This document shows, one piece after another, positions 1 through 8,794 of a DNA stretch of 64,000 bases (the first letter of the stretch is position 1; every line of letters begins with the position of its first letter). Location: positions 35,892 through 99,891 of the forward strand of contig CALHHY010000015.1 in assembly GCA_938030665.1 (NCBI GenBank), given 5' to 3'. This stretch comes from an uncultured Litoreibacter sp. (GTDB taxonomy: Bacteria; Pseudomonadota; Alphaproteobacteria; Rhodobacterales; Rhodobacteraceae). Made by a program: the position numbers and the translations under genes. The notes beneath the pieces were generated by a model. It worked only from the letters and a program-made list of their open reading frames with translations. It was not told the origin of the DNA and ran no database searches.

Positions 1-437
1 TCACCTACAAGAAAGGTGCCGCCTATCTGGGGTCGGGCTTCACCATCAAGCCCAACTACGAGGACCATATCGGGTCTCTCAAGGCCATCGACCCCGACAC
101 GGGCGATCTGAAGTGGGAATTCAAGAACGACGCGCCACTTTGGGGCGGCGTGATGACCACCGCAGGCGGCCTGGTCTTCACCGGCACGCCGGAGGGCGAG
201 TTCATCGCCTTTGACGACGAGACCGGCGAGAAGCTGTGGTCCTTCCAGACCGGTTCCGGCATCGTGGGGCAGCCCATCACCTGGGAGCAGGACGGCGAGC
301 AATATGTCACCGTGATCTCCGGCTGGGGCGGCGCTGTGCCGCTGTGGGGCGGCGAGGTCGCAAAGAAGGTGAACTACCTCAACCAGGGCGGCACGCTATG
401 GACATTCCGCCTGCCGGAACAATTGGCAGCCAACTAA
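1..437 (+). CDS. PQQ-dependent alcohol dehydrogenase, C-terminal part (5' end outside window)
   Basis: The reading frame is open from the window edge to a TAA at 435-437, giving the last ~144 residues of a quinoprotein alcohol dehydrogenase. The tail shows the beta-propeller blade pattern of this family ([20 protein letters not shown], then FQTGSGIV and [12 protein letters not shown]), which is shared by XoxF methanol dehydrogenases and ExaA/PedH ethanol dehydrogenases. These are periplasmic enzymes that oxidise alcohols with PQQ and a metal and pass electrons to a cytochrome c. The metal-binding residues that separate calcium from lanthanide enzymes lie upstream of the window, so the subtype cannot be decided here. 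The sensor/regulator genes at 1847-5998 resemble those that accompany ethanol oxidation genes in Pseudomonas. Confidence 0.88.
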   Translation, partial: TYKKGAAYLGSGFTIKPNYEDHIGSLKAIDPDTGDLKWEFKNDAPLWGGVMTTAGGLVFTGTPEGEFIAFDDETGEKLWSFQTGSGIVGQPITWEQDGEQYVTVISGWGGAVPLWGGEVAKKVNYLNQGGTLWTFRLPEQLAAN

Positions 438-460
438 GCGCTACTGACATCGCTTGGCAG

Positions 461-496
461 ACGCCCCTTCCCTACCGGGTGGGGGCGTTTTCTTTT
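461..496 (+). terminator. Rho-independent terminator after the PQQ dehydrogenase
   Basis: Stem ACGCCCC (461-467) pairs with GGGGCGT (482-488), followed by a T-rich stretch (TTTTCTTTT). It lies 24 bases after the stop codon and isolates the dehydrogenase from the next gene. Confidence 0.8.
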
Positions 497-621
497 GAGC
501 GCTCCGGTTCGAGGCGAAAAAGGGCGGTTCAGCGCGGCGTTCACACAAATGTCAGCTTCCGTTAACCCAGTTCCAGGCCGAGCCGAATCCAGACCAGATT
601 TTAGTCTCATTTTCGCTTTTT

Positions 622-650
622 TTGACGATCACCGATAAATTCGCTAATTG
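622..650 (+). promoter_or_regulatory. Candidate sigma-70 type promoter of the Hint gene
   Basis: TTGACG at 622-627 and TAATTG at 645-650 are separated by 17 bases in an AT-rich stretch unlike its surroundings. The rest of 438-741 holds only the upstream terminator and no gene that can be supported. The leader to the start codon at 742 would be about 85 bases. This is a consensus match only. Confidence 0.35.
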
Positions 651-741
651 TTTCGTAACAAATGATTAACGCCCGCTGCGCGGCCCGGTTGCTGCGTGGT
701 GTTAATCAGTCTTCTTCGGCCGTTATCGAAAGTCCGCCGCC

Positions 742-1779
742 ATGCCCGACGAAATATTCAGTGTCTACCGAAGAGTCGATATCGGCGGCACCGACGGCCT
801 TGAGCGTGCAGGCACGATTACGGTGCAGGACGATGACGGGTTTCGCGACGATTTTTTCGACGATATCGAGCAGGCCCCCGCCAGCGAAACCAGCGGAGAT
901 CAGGCCGTTCTGGCCTCCGACTTTGCAGAGCTTGACCCCGGCGACACGATCCGAACCCGCGGCATCTTCAGGTTTACCAACAACGTCACGGGCGAAACCT
1001 ACGACCTGCGGGAGATATTTTCGCAGACGGCGGGCAACCCGGTCGAGCAGCTTTTCGTTCTGACATCGGACCCGCCGGACTGGCTGTTTGACGGCACCAG
1101 CCGCTCCTTCGCGCTGCTGAATTCTGACGGTACGCTGCCATATGCTGACATCGTCTGTTTTGCCGCTGGCACCATGATCCGCACCACGGGCGGCGGCGAC
1201 ACCCCGGTCGAGGCCCTCAAGGCAGGCGAGCTGGTGCAGGCCCAGGACGGGCGCAGCCACCCGGTCAGCTGGATCGGATCGCGACACCTGAGCCACGCGC
1301 AACTGGCAGCCAACCCGAAGTTGCGCCCGATCCGGATTGCGGCCGGCGCGCTTGGACCGGGCTTGCCGAGCAAGGATTTGATGGTCTCGCCGCAGCACCG
1401 CATGCTGGTCCGCTCAAAAATCGCAAAGCGCATCTTCGGCCAGACCGACATCTTGGTGCCCGCGCATAAGCTGGTGGGGCTGGACGGCATCGCGGTCGCC
1501 GATGACATCACCGAGGTCCACTATTTTCACCTTCTCTTCAGCAAGCACCGGATCATCTACGCCAACGATGCCCTGACGGAGAGCCTGTTTACCGGCCCCG
1601 AGGCGCTGAAAGCGGTCTCCGACGCGGCCCGCGCCGAGATCCGTGCGCTGTTCCCGGAAGTCTTCCGACCGGGCTTCTCCCCCGTCCCCGCCTGCACCAT
1701 TGCGCGCCGCGGCAAGGATATCCGCGCCCTGACCGCCCGGCATTCCAAGAACGCGCAGCCGCTGGTCATGGCACTGTAG
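742..1779 (+). CDS. Hint-domain (Hedgehog/intein-like) protein
   Basis: A 345-residue protein with an N-terminal region of about 135 residues of unknown fold and a C-terminal Hint domain that starts at a Cys in VCFAAGTMIRT (about residue 138). It continues through VEALKAGELVQAQDG and a conserved tail (HYFHLLFSKHRIIYANDAL, then EIRALFPEVF). Such Hint_2 proteins are common and multicopy in Rhodobacteraceae, usually attached to secreted or RTX proteins. The Cys is the expected nucleophile for self-cleavage. No signal peptide is visible, so any export would be by a type I-like or unknown route. The same domain recurs in the RTX protein at the right end of the window. The start is the first ATG in frame; no strong ribosome-binding site precedes it. 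Confidence 0.8.
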   Translation: MPDEIFSVYRRVDIGGTDGLERAGTITVQDDDGFRDDFFDDIEQAPASETSGDQAVLASDFAELDPGDTIRTRGIFRFTNNVTGETYDLREIFSQTAGNPVEQLFVLTSDPPDWLFDGTSRSFALLNSDGTLPYADIVCFAAGTMIRTTGGGDTPVEALKAGELVQAQDGRSHPVSWIGSRHLSHAQLAANPKLRPIRIAAGALGPGLPSKDLMVSPQHRMLVRSKIAKRIFGQTDILVPAHKLVGLDGIAVADDITEVHYFHLLFSKHRIIYANDALTESLFTGPEALKAVSDAARAEIRALFPEVFRPGFSPVPACTIARRGKDIRALTARHSKNAQPLVMAL

Positions 1780-1846
1780 CGGCACGGTTCCGGCTTAGAC
1801 CTTTTGGCTAGTGACCTGACTTGTTGATGTGGGCTACGCTTTCGGC

Positions 1847-2548
1847 ATGAGCGCAGAAACCCTTCCCACTTCCGACGCCACACCGGCAGCGCTGCCGCAG
1901 GGTTGGGCATTGGTGGTGGACGACCACCCGCTATTTTGCGACGCACTGGAGCTGACGTTGAAATCGGTCGCAAATTTCGACGAGATTGAAACCGCTGACT
2001 GCCTTGAAGACGCGATAGCGCGGATCAAGCAGCGGACGCCGCCCGCGCTGATCCTGCTGGACCTGAACCTGCCCGATGTCAGCGGGCTGGACGGGCTGAT
2101 GCGGATGAAGCGGCTGGCCGCCAGCTCGCCCATCATCATCGTATCCTCCATGACCGATAACGCGATCATCAATGGCGCCATCGCCGCCGGTGCCTCGGGT
2201 TTTGTGCCCAAACACAGCCACCGCACCGTATTCAAGGAAGCCATCGCCCATATCGCCAAGGGTGAGGTGTTCAAGCCCGCAGGCTTTGTCGAGGGTGACG
2301 GCGGTGGCGCGCAGGAACAGACGGTCATGCGCCTGTCCTCGCTCACCAACCAGCAGGCCCGCATCCTGGAGCTGATCTGCGAAGGCAAGCTGAACAAGCA
2401 GATTGCCTATGACCTGTCGATTGCCGAGACGACCGTGAAAGCCCATGTCACCGCCATCATGCGCAAGCTGGGCGTGCAAAGCCGGACGCAGGCGGTTCTG
2501 GTGGCCCAGGACTCCAAATTTGCAAATGTCTTGCCAAACCCTGACTGA
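1847..2548 (+). CDS. NarL/LuxR-family response regulator (ErbR/AgmR-like position)
   Basis: This is a 233-residue two-domain regulator. The receiver domain has the acidic pair in VVDDHPLF and the phospho-acceptor Asp in ILLDLNLPDVSG. The C-terminal LuxR helix-turn-helix reads LTNQQARILELICEGKLNKQ and ends with TTVKAHVTAIMRKLGVQSR. It is followed after 35 bases by the FIST/NosP gene and then by a hybrid kinase, so the three probably form one signalling operon. In Pseudomonas aeruginosa a NarL-type regulator sits near NosP/NahK and the PQQ ethanol dehydrogenase, which makes control of alcohol oxidation a reasonable guess. The start is uncertain: ATG at 1847 or an in-frame GTG at 1829; neither has a good ribosome-binding site. 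Confidence 0.85.
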   Translation: MSAETLPTSDATPAALPQGWALVVDDHPLFCDALELTLKSVANFDEIETADCLEDAIARIKQRTPPALILLDLNLPDVSGLDGLMRMKRLAASSPIIIVSSMTDNAIINGAIAAGASGFVPKHSHRTVFKEAIAHIAKGEVFKPAGFVEGDGGGAQEQTVMRLSSLTNQQARILELICEGKLNKQIAYDLSIAETTVKAHVTAIMRKLGVQSRTQAVLVAQDSKFANVLPNPD

Positions 2549-2583
2549 CGTTTCTATTCTCCCTCTCAGGGAGATTATCGTAA

Positions 2584-3765
2584 ATGTCATCGGATGGCGG
2601 TGCTGAGCATCTGGCCGGGCAGGCCTATGGCAATGCGCAAGGCGTGCTGCGCACGGCGCAGGTTGCCGCCTGCCAAACCGATCCGGTCGCCCATCTTGCC
2701 GAAGCACTCGGCCCCGGCCCCTTCACCATGGTTGCGCTTTTCGTCTCGCCCGCTGCCGCGTTTGAGGCCGTCGTGGCAGAGGCGGAGCGGCTGTTTCCCG
2801 ACACTGACACTGTGGCCTGCACCACCGCTGGCGAGATCGGCGGCGCTGGCTACGAGGAAGGCCAGATCGTGGCCATCGGCTTCCCCGAAACAGGTTTTGC
2901 CACAACCTCCCTGATGATCGAGGGGATCGACGCGCTGGCGCCGCAACCCGTGATGGACCGTATCGCGCTCGAACGTATGTCCCTGCAGGACCGCGAGCTG
3001 GGGATGGAGGACAGCTTTGCCTTTCTGGTCGTGGACGGGCTGTCGCTGAGCGAGGACACGCTGGCCGCCACCATCGCCCCCGCCTTGCGCGAAATGCCGG
3101 TTTTTGGCGGCTCCGCCGGGGACGGGACCGCGTTCAACCGCACGTTGGTGGCGCTGAACGGGCTGGTGGCCTCCAACGCGGCGGTGCTGACGCTGGCGCG
3201 CAGCCGCTACCGGACCGAGGTGTTCAGCCTTGATCATCTGGTGCCGACCGACCAGCAAATGGTGGTGACCGACGCCGACCCCGCCCGGCGCATTGTCAAG
3301 GAAATCAACGCCGAACCCGCTGCCCGCGAATACGCGCGCATCGTCGGCAAGGACCCAGAACAGCTGGACCGCTTCACCTTCGCCTCGCACCCGGTGGCAG
3401 TCCGTATCGGCAGCACGCATCATGTCCGCGCCATCCAGCAGGTGACCGATCAGGGCGATCTGGTCTTTTTCTCCGCCATTGACGAGGGGATGGTGCTTAG
3501 CGTGGCCACGCCGCAAGACATGGCGAGACACCTGCGACGTAAAATGGCCGAGCTTTCCGCGACCCAGATGCCCGTCAATATCATCGGCTGCGACTGCATT
3601 CTGCGCCGGATCGAGGCGGAGCAAAGCCAGCAAAGCCGGGAGCTGTCGGAGATTTTGGCGGCCCATAACGTCACGGGTTTTTCGACCTATGGCGAACAAA
3701 TCGGCCCGCTCCATGTCAACCACACCATGAGCGGTGTGGCCTTCTACGCGCCGGCGGACGGGTAG
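2584..3765 (+). CDS. nosP: FIST-domain sensor, NosP-type nitric-oxide-sensing protein
   Basis: A 393-residue cytosolic protein with FIST_N and FIST_C features: EAERLFPDTDTVACTTAGEI near the N-terminus, PVFGGSAGDG in the middle, and a C-terminal block with NIIGCDCILRR and a closing NHTMSGVAFYAP motif. In P. aeruginosa and other proteobacteria FIST proteins encoded next to NahK kinases are NosP, a heme protein that binds nitric oxide and controls the kinase. Here the next gene, 4 bases downstream, encodes just such a kinase, so the NosP assignment rests on family plus gene order. The heme ligand cannot be named from the sequence alone. AGGGAG ends about 10 bases before the ATG and supports the start. 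Confidence 0.78.
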   Translation: MSSDGGAEHLAGQAYGNAQGVLRTAQVAACQTDPVAHLAEALGPGPFTMVALFVSPAAAFEAVVAEAERLFPDTDTVACTTAGEIGGAGYEEGQIVAIGFPETGFATTSLMIEGIDALAPQPVMDRIALERMSLQDRELGMEDSFAFLVVDGLSLSEDTLAATIAPALREMPVFGGSAGDGTAFNRTLVALNGLVASNAAVLTLARSRYRTEVFSLDHLVPTDQQMVVTDADPARRIVKEINAEPAAREYARIVGKDPEQLDRFTFASHPVAVRIGSTHHVRAIQQVTDQGDLVFFSAIDEGMVLSVATPQDMARHLRRKMAELSATQMPVNIIGCDCILRRIEAEQSQQSRELSEILAAHNVTGFSTYGEQIGPLHVNHTMSGVAFYAPADG

Positions 3766-3769
3766 CGCG

Positions 3770-5998
3770 ATGTCGCTGATCAACCCCGCCGACACGATCG
3801 AACGGCAGAACGAAAAGCTGATGGTCATCGCCCAGTCGCTGATGCGCCGGGTGGAGCAGAAAAGCGAGCAATCAGGCCTCGCCTACCAGCAGTTCGAACG
3901 CGCCGCGATGCTTGAAACGCAGGTCCGCGAACGGACCCGCGATCTGGAACGCACACTTGACCTTTTGCAGGATTCAAACGCCCGGCTGGAGGTCGCCAAT
4001 CAGGAGACCGAGACCGCCCGCGCCAACCTGACCGAGGCTCTGGAAACCATCAACGAGGGATTTGCGCTCTTTGACAGCGCCGACCGGCTGGTCCTGTCCA
4101 ACAGCCGCTTTTGCCGCGACCTGCTGGATATCGCGCCGGAGCTGATCGAGGGGCTGCGTTTTGACGACTACGTGGCCTGCGTGTCGCGCAGCCGGTTTCT
4201 GGCCCTGCCCGCTGACCAAACGGCGCAAGACTGGGCAGAGCAGCGGCTGGCCCATCACGGCGACGACCATGTGGTCTTTAATGTCAGCCTGATGTGGGAC
4301 CGCTGGCTGCAGGTCAGTGAACACCGCACCGCCGACGGCGGCACCGTCATTTTGCAAACTGACGTGACCGAGATCATCCGCCTTGAGCGGCAGGAACGCG
4401 ACAAGATGCGCGACCAGCAGGCGCAGATGCTGCAGGCCACGCTGGACCACCTCAATCAGGGGGTGTGCATTTTCGACCGGGGAAAAATTCTGGTCGGCTG
4501 GAACAAGCGCATGGACCGGCTGCTGGATATCGCGCCACGCCGCGCGGCCTTGGGCCTAGAGTTCTCCGTCTTGCTGGACCATCTACGCGACGAGCTGGAA
4601 TTTGGCGAAGGTTTCGACGCCCAGCGGCTGGCGGCTTGGGCCAACCGCACCCACACCCGCAGCCCGATCGCCTTTGAGGTCCGCCGCAAAGGGCAGCAGA
4701 CCTTCAGCGTCTTCGCACAGGAAATGCCCGATCAGGGCTTTGTGATCAGCTTCACCGATGTCACCTCGGAACGCGCCGCCGCCGACGCGCTGTCCCAGAT
4801 CAACGAGCAGCTTGAACGCCGGGTGCTGGAGCGCACCGAAGAACTTGGCGTCGCCCTGTCTGAGGCGGAGCGGGCCAATGCCTCCAAATCGCGCTTCGTG
4901 GCGGCGGCAAGTCACGACCTGCTGCAACCGCTCTCTGCAGCCAAGCTGTTCCTGTCCTCGCTGGCCGAACAGGTGGTGGACGACGCCGCGCATCAGATTA
5001 TCGACAAGACCGAAACCGCGCTGAACGGGGTCGGGCAGATCATCGAGGCGCTGCTTGATATCTCCAAGCTTGATGCAGGCAAGGCCACGTTCCGGGTGCA
5101 GCCCCTGCGGCTGGCCGACATCTTCAACCCGCTGCGCGACGAGCTGACCCCGTTGGCCACAGCCAAGGGGTTGGAGCTGCGCCTGCTCCATAGCGACCTG
5201 GTGGTGATGAGCGATCCCGGCTATTTGCGGCGCATCGTGCAAAACCTGCTGTCCAACGCGATCCGTTACACCGATCAGGGGCGCGTCCTTTTGGGGGTGC
5301 GGCGCAGCGGCGGCTCAGCCCGGATCGAGGTTTGGGACACCGGCCAAGGCATCGCCCCCGAAGACCAAAGCCGCATTTTTCAGGAGTTTCAGCAAGTTGG
5401 GCCAACCCGGCAAGGCGTGGGACTTGGCCTTGGGTTGGCCATCGTCGAACGCGCCTGCACGGGGCTTGACCATCAGGTAGGCCTCTGGTCGGAGCCCGGG
5501 GTGGGCAGCTGCTTTTCGCTGAACCTGCCGATTGACACCGCGCGCTCCCAAACCCCTGACGCGGGGCCTGCGGCCCGAAAAGCAACCGCCGGCGATTTGG
5601 GCGGCATGCTGGTGATGCTTGTCGAAAACGATCCCGCCATGGCCGCGGCCCTGTCGATCATGATCGAGGGCTATGGCGGCGAGGTCATCCATTCCAGCAG
5701 CGCTGCCGAGGCGCGCGCCATCATCGACGAAATTCAGCTGCTGCCCGACGCCTTTGTGCTAGATTACCGGCTGGGCGCCGGCCTGAACGGCGTCGAGCTT
5801 TACGAGGCGCTGCGCCGCGATTTCGGGCCAGTACCCGCCGCCATCATCTCGGCGGAACGGACACGGGAGCTGCGCGCGCGGTGCAAATCCCTCGGGCTAT
5901 CGCTGATCTCCAAGCCGATCAACGCGGGCCAGCTGCGCGACTTCCTTGACGGGTGCCGGGCCATCGGCCCGCCCCTGCCCCAAGCCGCTGCCGGCTGA
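3770..5998 (+). CDS. nahK: NahK/ErcS-type hybrid sensor histidine kinase
   Basis: A 742-residue soluble kinase without membrane helices. In order: a coiled-coil N-terminus (residues ~1-85), a PAS domain beginning ALETINEGFALFDS (~90), a second PAS beginning ATLDHLNQGVCIFDR (~215), a coiled coil, a HisKA box with the phospho-His in FVAAASHDLLQPL, an ATP-binding domain (NLLSNAIRYTD; DTGQGI; GVGLGLGLAI), and a C-terminal receiver with Asp in AFVLDYRLG. This layout is that of NahK/ErcS' kinases, which are controlled by NosP and feed phosphorelays. It starts 4 bases after nosP; the ATG at 3770 is preferred over an upstream in-frame GTG at 3734 that would lie inside nosP. Its last ~100 bases overlap the convergent ccoS gene. 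Confidence 0.85.
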   Translation: MSLINPADTIERQNEKLMVIAQSLMRRVEQKSEQSGLAYQQFERAAMLETQVRERTRDLERTLDLLQDSNARLEVANQETETARANLTEALETINEGFALFDSADRLVLSNSRFCRDLLDIAPELIEGLRFDDYVACVSRSRFLALPADQTAQDWAEQRLAHHGDDHVVFNVSLMWDRWLQVSEHRTADGGTVILQTDVTEIIRLERQERDKMRDQQAQMLQATLDHLNQGVCIFDRGKILVGWNKRMDRLLDIAPRRAALGLEFSVLLDHLRDELEFGEGFDAQRLAAWANRTHTRSPIAFEVRRKGQQTFSVFAQEMPDQGFVISFTDVTSERAAADALSQINEQLERRVLERTEELGVALSEAERANASKSRFVAAASHDLLQPLSAAKLFLSSLAEQVVDDAAHQIIDKTETALNGVGQIIEALLDISKLDAGKATFRVQPLRLADIFNPLRDELTPLATAKGLELRLLHSDLVVMSDPGYLRRIVQNLLSNAIRYTDQGRVLLGVRRSGGSARIEVWDTGQGIAPEDQSRIFQEFQQVGPTRQGVGLGLGLAIVERACTGLDHQVGLWSEPGVGSCFSLNLPIDTARSQTPDAGPAARKATAGDLGGMLVMLVENDPAMAAALSIMIEGYGGEVIHSSSAAEARAIIDEIQLLPDAFVLDYRLGAGLNGVELYEALRRDFGPVPAAIISAERTRELRARCKSLGLSLISKPINAGQLRDFLDGCRAIGPPLPQAAAG

Positions 5999-6169
5999 CG
6001 GGGCGTCCGGCCCTGACACGGTCTGCGGTTCAACATCCTGAGACAGGATGCGCCACGCGTCCCCCTCCAAATCCTCGTATTGTGCCGCGCGCAGGGTCCA
6101 AAGGAAGGCAAACAGCGCCAGCGCTGACAGAAACAACGACACCGGGACTAATATGAACAGCACGGTCAT
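5897..6169 (-). CDS. ccoS: cbb3 oxidase maturation protein CcoS, long form
   Basis: A 90-residue protein with one N-terminal membrane helix (ILVPVSLFLSALALFAFLWT) followed by the CcoS signature in which a Gln-Tyr-Glu-Asp stretch precedes GDAWRIL. CcoS is needed for heme and copper insertion into cbb3 oxidase. The usual length is near 50-60 residues; here a 45-residue hydrophilic tail follows that has no recognisable motif and is read from DNA that also codes for the end of the hybrid kinase on the other strand. It is the last gene of ccoGHIS, 4 bases after ccoI. Confidence 0.8.
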   Translation of the reverse strand: MTVLFILVPVSLFLSALALFAFLWTLRAAQYEDLEGDAWRILSQDVEPQTVSGPDAPSAGSGLGQGRADGPAPVKEVAQLARVDRLGDQR

Positions 6170-6173
6170 CCGG

Positions 6174-8330
6174 CTACCTCACCCGCAACGCGTTAAGCAA
6201 AACGGTGATCGATGATGCCGACATGGCAATCGCCGCGCTTAACGGGGTAGCGTAGCCCAGCACTGCCAGCGGCACCGCGATCAGGTTGTAGCCAGCCGCG
6301 ATCGCGAAATTTTCCAGCACCCTGCGCCTTGCGGCCCGTGCCAACGCTATGGCTTGCGGGATGTCCGTGAGGCTTTTGCCCAACAGCACAATGTCCGAGG
6401 CCGTGCGGGATGCATCAAGCGCCGAAGCCGGGGAGATGGAGGCATAGGCCTGCGTAAGCGCCGCCGTGTCATTCAGCCCGTCGCCCACCATCAGCACGCG
6501 GTGACCCTCAGCGCCCAGCTTTGCCACGGCCTGCGCCTTGCCCGCCGGGGTCATCAACGCCGTTGCGGGCAGGCCGCCAAGCTGGGACGCGATGCGATCT
6601 GTCGCGGCGGCACCGTCGCCAGAAAAGATCGCCACGGGCAGGCCCATTCGCGTCAGTCCCGCGACGGCCGCTGCCGCGCCGGGGCGCAGGGTTTCGCGGA
6701 ATTCGATGGGAACCACGGGCGCGTCGCCAACCGCAAATGCGGGCGACCGCTCCCCGCCGACCCAGTCAGCAGAGCCAAGCCGCACGCGGGTGCCCTTCCA
6801 ATACGCCTCGACGCCCTTGCCGGGGTATTCGCGAAAGCCATCCAGGCGCACCAGAGGGGTGTCAGACGGTAAAGCGGCGGCAATCGCCCTGGCAACCGGG
6901 TGACAGGAGCCATTGGCAAGCGCGCCAAGCACCGCCTGCGCGTCATCCGGCAGGGCACCCGCATCCAGGCGCGCTTGGCCCGTGGTCAGCGTACCGGTCT
7001 TGTCGAAGACGACCCGATCCACCTGCGCCAGCCGTTCCAACGCGGTGCCGTCCTTGACGAGCAAGCCCCGCCGGAACATCCGCCCGCAGGCCGCCGTCAT
7101 CACCGCGGGAACCGCCAGCCCCAGGGCGCAAGGGCAGGTGATGATCAGGACCGAGATCGCGATATTGAGCGCAAGCGCCGTGTCGCCCGTCACTGCGATC
7201 CATCCAATGAACGTGACCAGCGCCAGCAAATGCACCGCCGGCGCATAAATCTGCGCGGCGCGGTCGGCCAGCGCAGTGTAGCGGTTGCGCGCGCCTTCTG
7301 CTGTCTCCACCATCGCGGCCATGCGGCGCAGCGTCGTGTCCTCGCCCACGGCTGTGACGACGATGGTCAGAACGCCCGACAGGTTCATCTCCCCCGCCGA
7401 TACAGCATCACCGCGCGCCACGCTGACGGGTAGGCTCTCCCCCGTCAGAAGGGATCGGTCCAGCTCCGACCGGCCGTCCCGCGTGACCCCATCCACCGGC
7501 ACCCGCATACCGGGCAGGACAACCACCACATCGCCGGGGCGCAGATCCGCGACATCCACGCGCCGCCTGACTCCGTCCTCTAACCGGATGGAACGAGGGG
7601 CCTCCAACGCAGTCAGCTCTTGCGAGGCGGAGCGGGCGGCGCGGCGGGTCCGATGGTCCAGATACCTACCTACCAGTAGGAAGAATGTCAGTGACAGCGC
7701 CGCATCGAAATAGACATGCGCGCCGCCTTGCGCCGTCTCGAACACGGAAAGGCCGGCAGCCAGCACAATGGCCAGCGTGATCGGCACGTCCATGTTGAGC
7801 CTCCCCACCCGTAAGGCGGACCACGCGGATGCCGCGAAAACCTGAGCGGAGAAAGCAAGCGCCGGCACAGCGATCCCCGCCGACAACCAGTGAAACATCA
7901 CCTGCGTCGACTGCGCCGCGCCCGACCACACCGCGACGGAGAACAGCATGACATTCATCATCGCAAACCCGGCCACCGCAAGGCGCAGCATCAACGCCTG
8001 CCCGTCAGTGTCGCGGCTGCTCGCAGCCAAAGTCGCGGTGTCCAAGGGCAGCGCCTCGTATCCGGCGGCGGCAAGGTGATCCACAAGCACCTCTGGCGCG
8101 AGCCCCGGCGCATCTATGGTGACCCGCTTGAGGCTGAGATTGACCCGCGCCGCCTTCACGCCCGGCAGTTGCGTCAGGCTGCGTTCGACCCCTGTGATAC
8201 AGGCCGCGCAATGGATGCCGGGCAGTGACAGGATGGTGCCCGCTCCCGCCAGTTTCTTGCGCACAACCTCCTGCGCCAGCGGGACGGCGGCGCAGGCCGG
8301 GCAAGCCGATATCGGGGTTTGGGCGTTCAT
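6174..8330 (-). CDS. ccoI: Copper-transporting P1B-type ATPase CcoI (FixI)
   Basis: A 718-residue copper ATPase that supplies copper for cbb3 oxidase assembly. Visible are an N-terminal CPAC pair, a heavy-metal-associated domain with GIHCAACITGVE, the membrane metal site CPC in ITCPCALGLAVPAV, the phosphorylation motif DKTGTLT, and the hinge motif GDGLNDTAAL. The start at 8330 was chosen because its ATG overlaps the ccoH stop as ATGA, the same coupling seen at the ccoG/ccoH junction; a longer reading to 8405 would run into ccoH. The N-terminal cysteine pair before the metal domain is typical of the FixI/CcoI subgroup. Confidence 0.93.
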   Translation of the reverse strand: MNAQTPISACPACAAVPLAQEVVRKKLAGAGTILSLPGIHCAACITGVERSLTQLPGVKAARVNLSLKRVTIDAPGLAPEVLVDHLAAAGYEALPLDTATLAASSRDTDGQALMLRLAVAGFAMMNVMLFSVAVWSGAAQSTQVMFHWLSAGIAVPALAFSAQVFAASAWSALRVGRLNMDVPITLAIVLAAGLSVFETAQGGAHVYFDAALSLTFFLLVGRYLDHRTRRAARSASQELTALEAPRSIRLEDGVRRRVDVADLRPGDVVVVLPGMRVPVDGVTRDGRSELDRSLLTGESLPVSVARGDAVSAGEMNLSGVLTIVVTAVGEDTTLRRMAAMVETAEGARNRYTALADRAAQIYAPAVHLLALVTFIGWIAVTGDTALALNIAISVLIITCPCALGLAVPAVMTAACGRMFRRGLLVKDGTALERLAQVDRVVFDKTGTLTTGQARLDAGALPDDAQAVLGALANGSCHPVARAIAAALPSDTPLVRLDGFREYPGKGVEAYWKGTRVRLGSADWVGGERSPAFAVGDAPVVPIEFRETLRPGAAAAVAGLTRMGLPVAIFSGDGAAATDRIASQLGGLPATALMTPAGKAQAVAKLGAEGHRVLMVGDGLNDTAALTQAYASISPASALDASRTASDIVLLGKSLTDIPQAIALARAARRRVLENFAIAAGYNLIAVPLAVLGYATPLSAAIAMSASSITVLLNALRVR

Positions 8331-8794
8331 GGTGCCACCCGCACAATCACGCGCTGGCGGAACAGCGTGCCGTCCGCCGCCCGTGCCACCAGCCGTAGGT
8401 TCCAATTACCCGGGCCAAGATCCGCGGGGGCCGTGAAGGTCTGGCCATTGAAACGCAATTCGGGAAACTGATCCTCGGCCACATGGGTGGCCCGGCCCAG
8501 CACGGCGGACTGGATCTTGGGCGCAACAGGGGTCCCGTTTCGCGTGATCGACAAATGCAGCAGGCCCGCCTCGTGATTGGCGGTGACCTGCCAGCCCAAG
8601 GCCTGCTGCGCCTGCCGACGGGCCTCAAACGATTGGCTGGCCACGTAGGAATTGCGCGTCTCCAGCCCCGGAAAGGTCCCGACGGCCTGAAACGCCAGCG
8701 TCAGGTTAACCGCAATAATGACGCCAAAGCCCGCAATCATCATCCACGCGACATGGCGGCCGGTCAGGGGCTGATCTGTTGTGGCGTCGGTCAT
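8327..8794 (-). CDS. ccoH: cbb3 assembly protein CcoH (FixH)
   Basis: A 155-residue membrane protein with one helix near the N-terminus (MIAGFGVIIAVNLTLAFQA) and a periplasmic domain (FixH family), including SQSFEARRQAQQALGW and a closing RLVARAADGTLFRQR. FixH/CcoH associates with the cbb3 subunits during assembly. The start overlaps the ccoG stop by four bases and the stop overlaps the ccoI start by four bases, so the three are translationally coupled. Confidence 0.9.
   Translation of the reverse strand: MTDATTDQPLTGRHVAWMMIAGFGVIIAVNLTLAFQAVGTFPGLETRNSYVASQSFEARRQAQQALGWQVTANHEAGLLHLSITRNGTPVAPKIQSAVLGRATHVAEDQFPELRFNGQTFTAPADLGPGNWNLRLVARAADGTLFRQRVIVRVAP

Noticed and set aside
2587..3828. 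A 413-codon minus-strand frame
   Set aside because: Exact antisense of the FIST gene; composition typical of a shadow frame.
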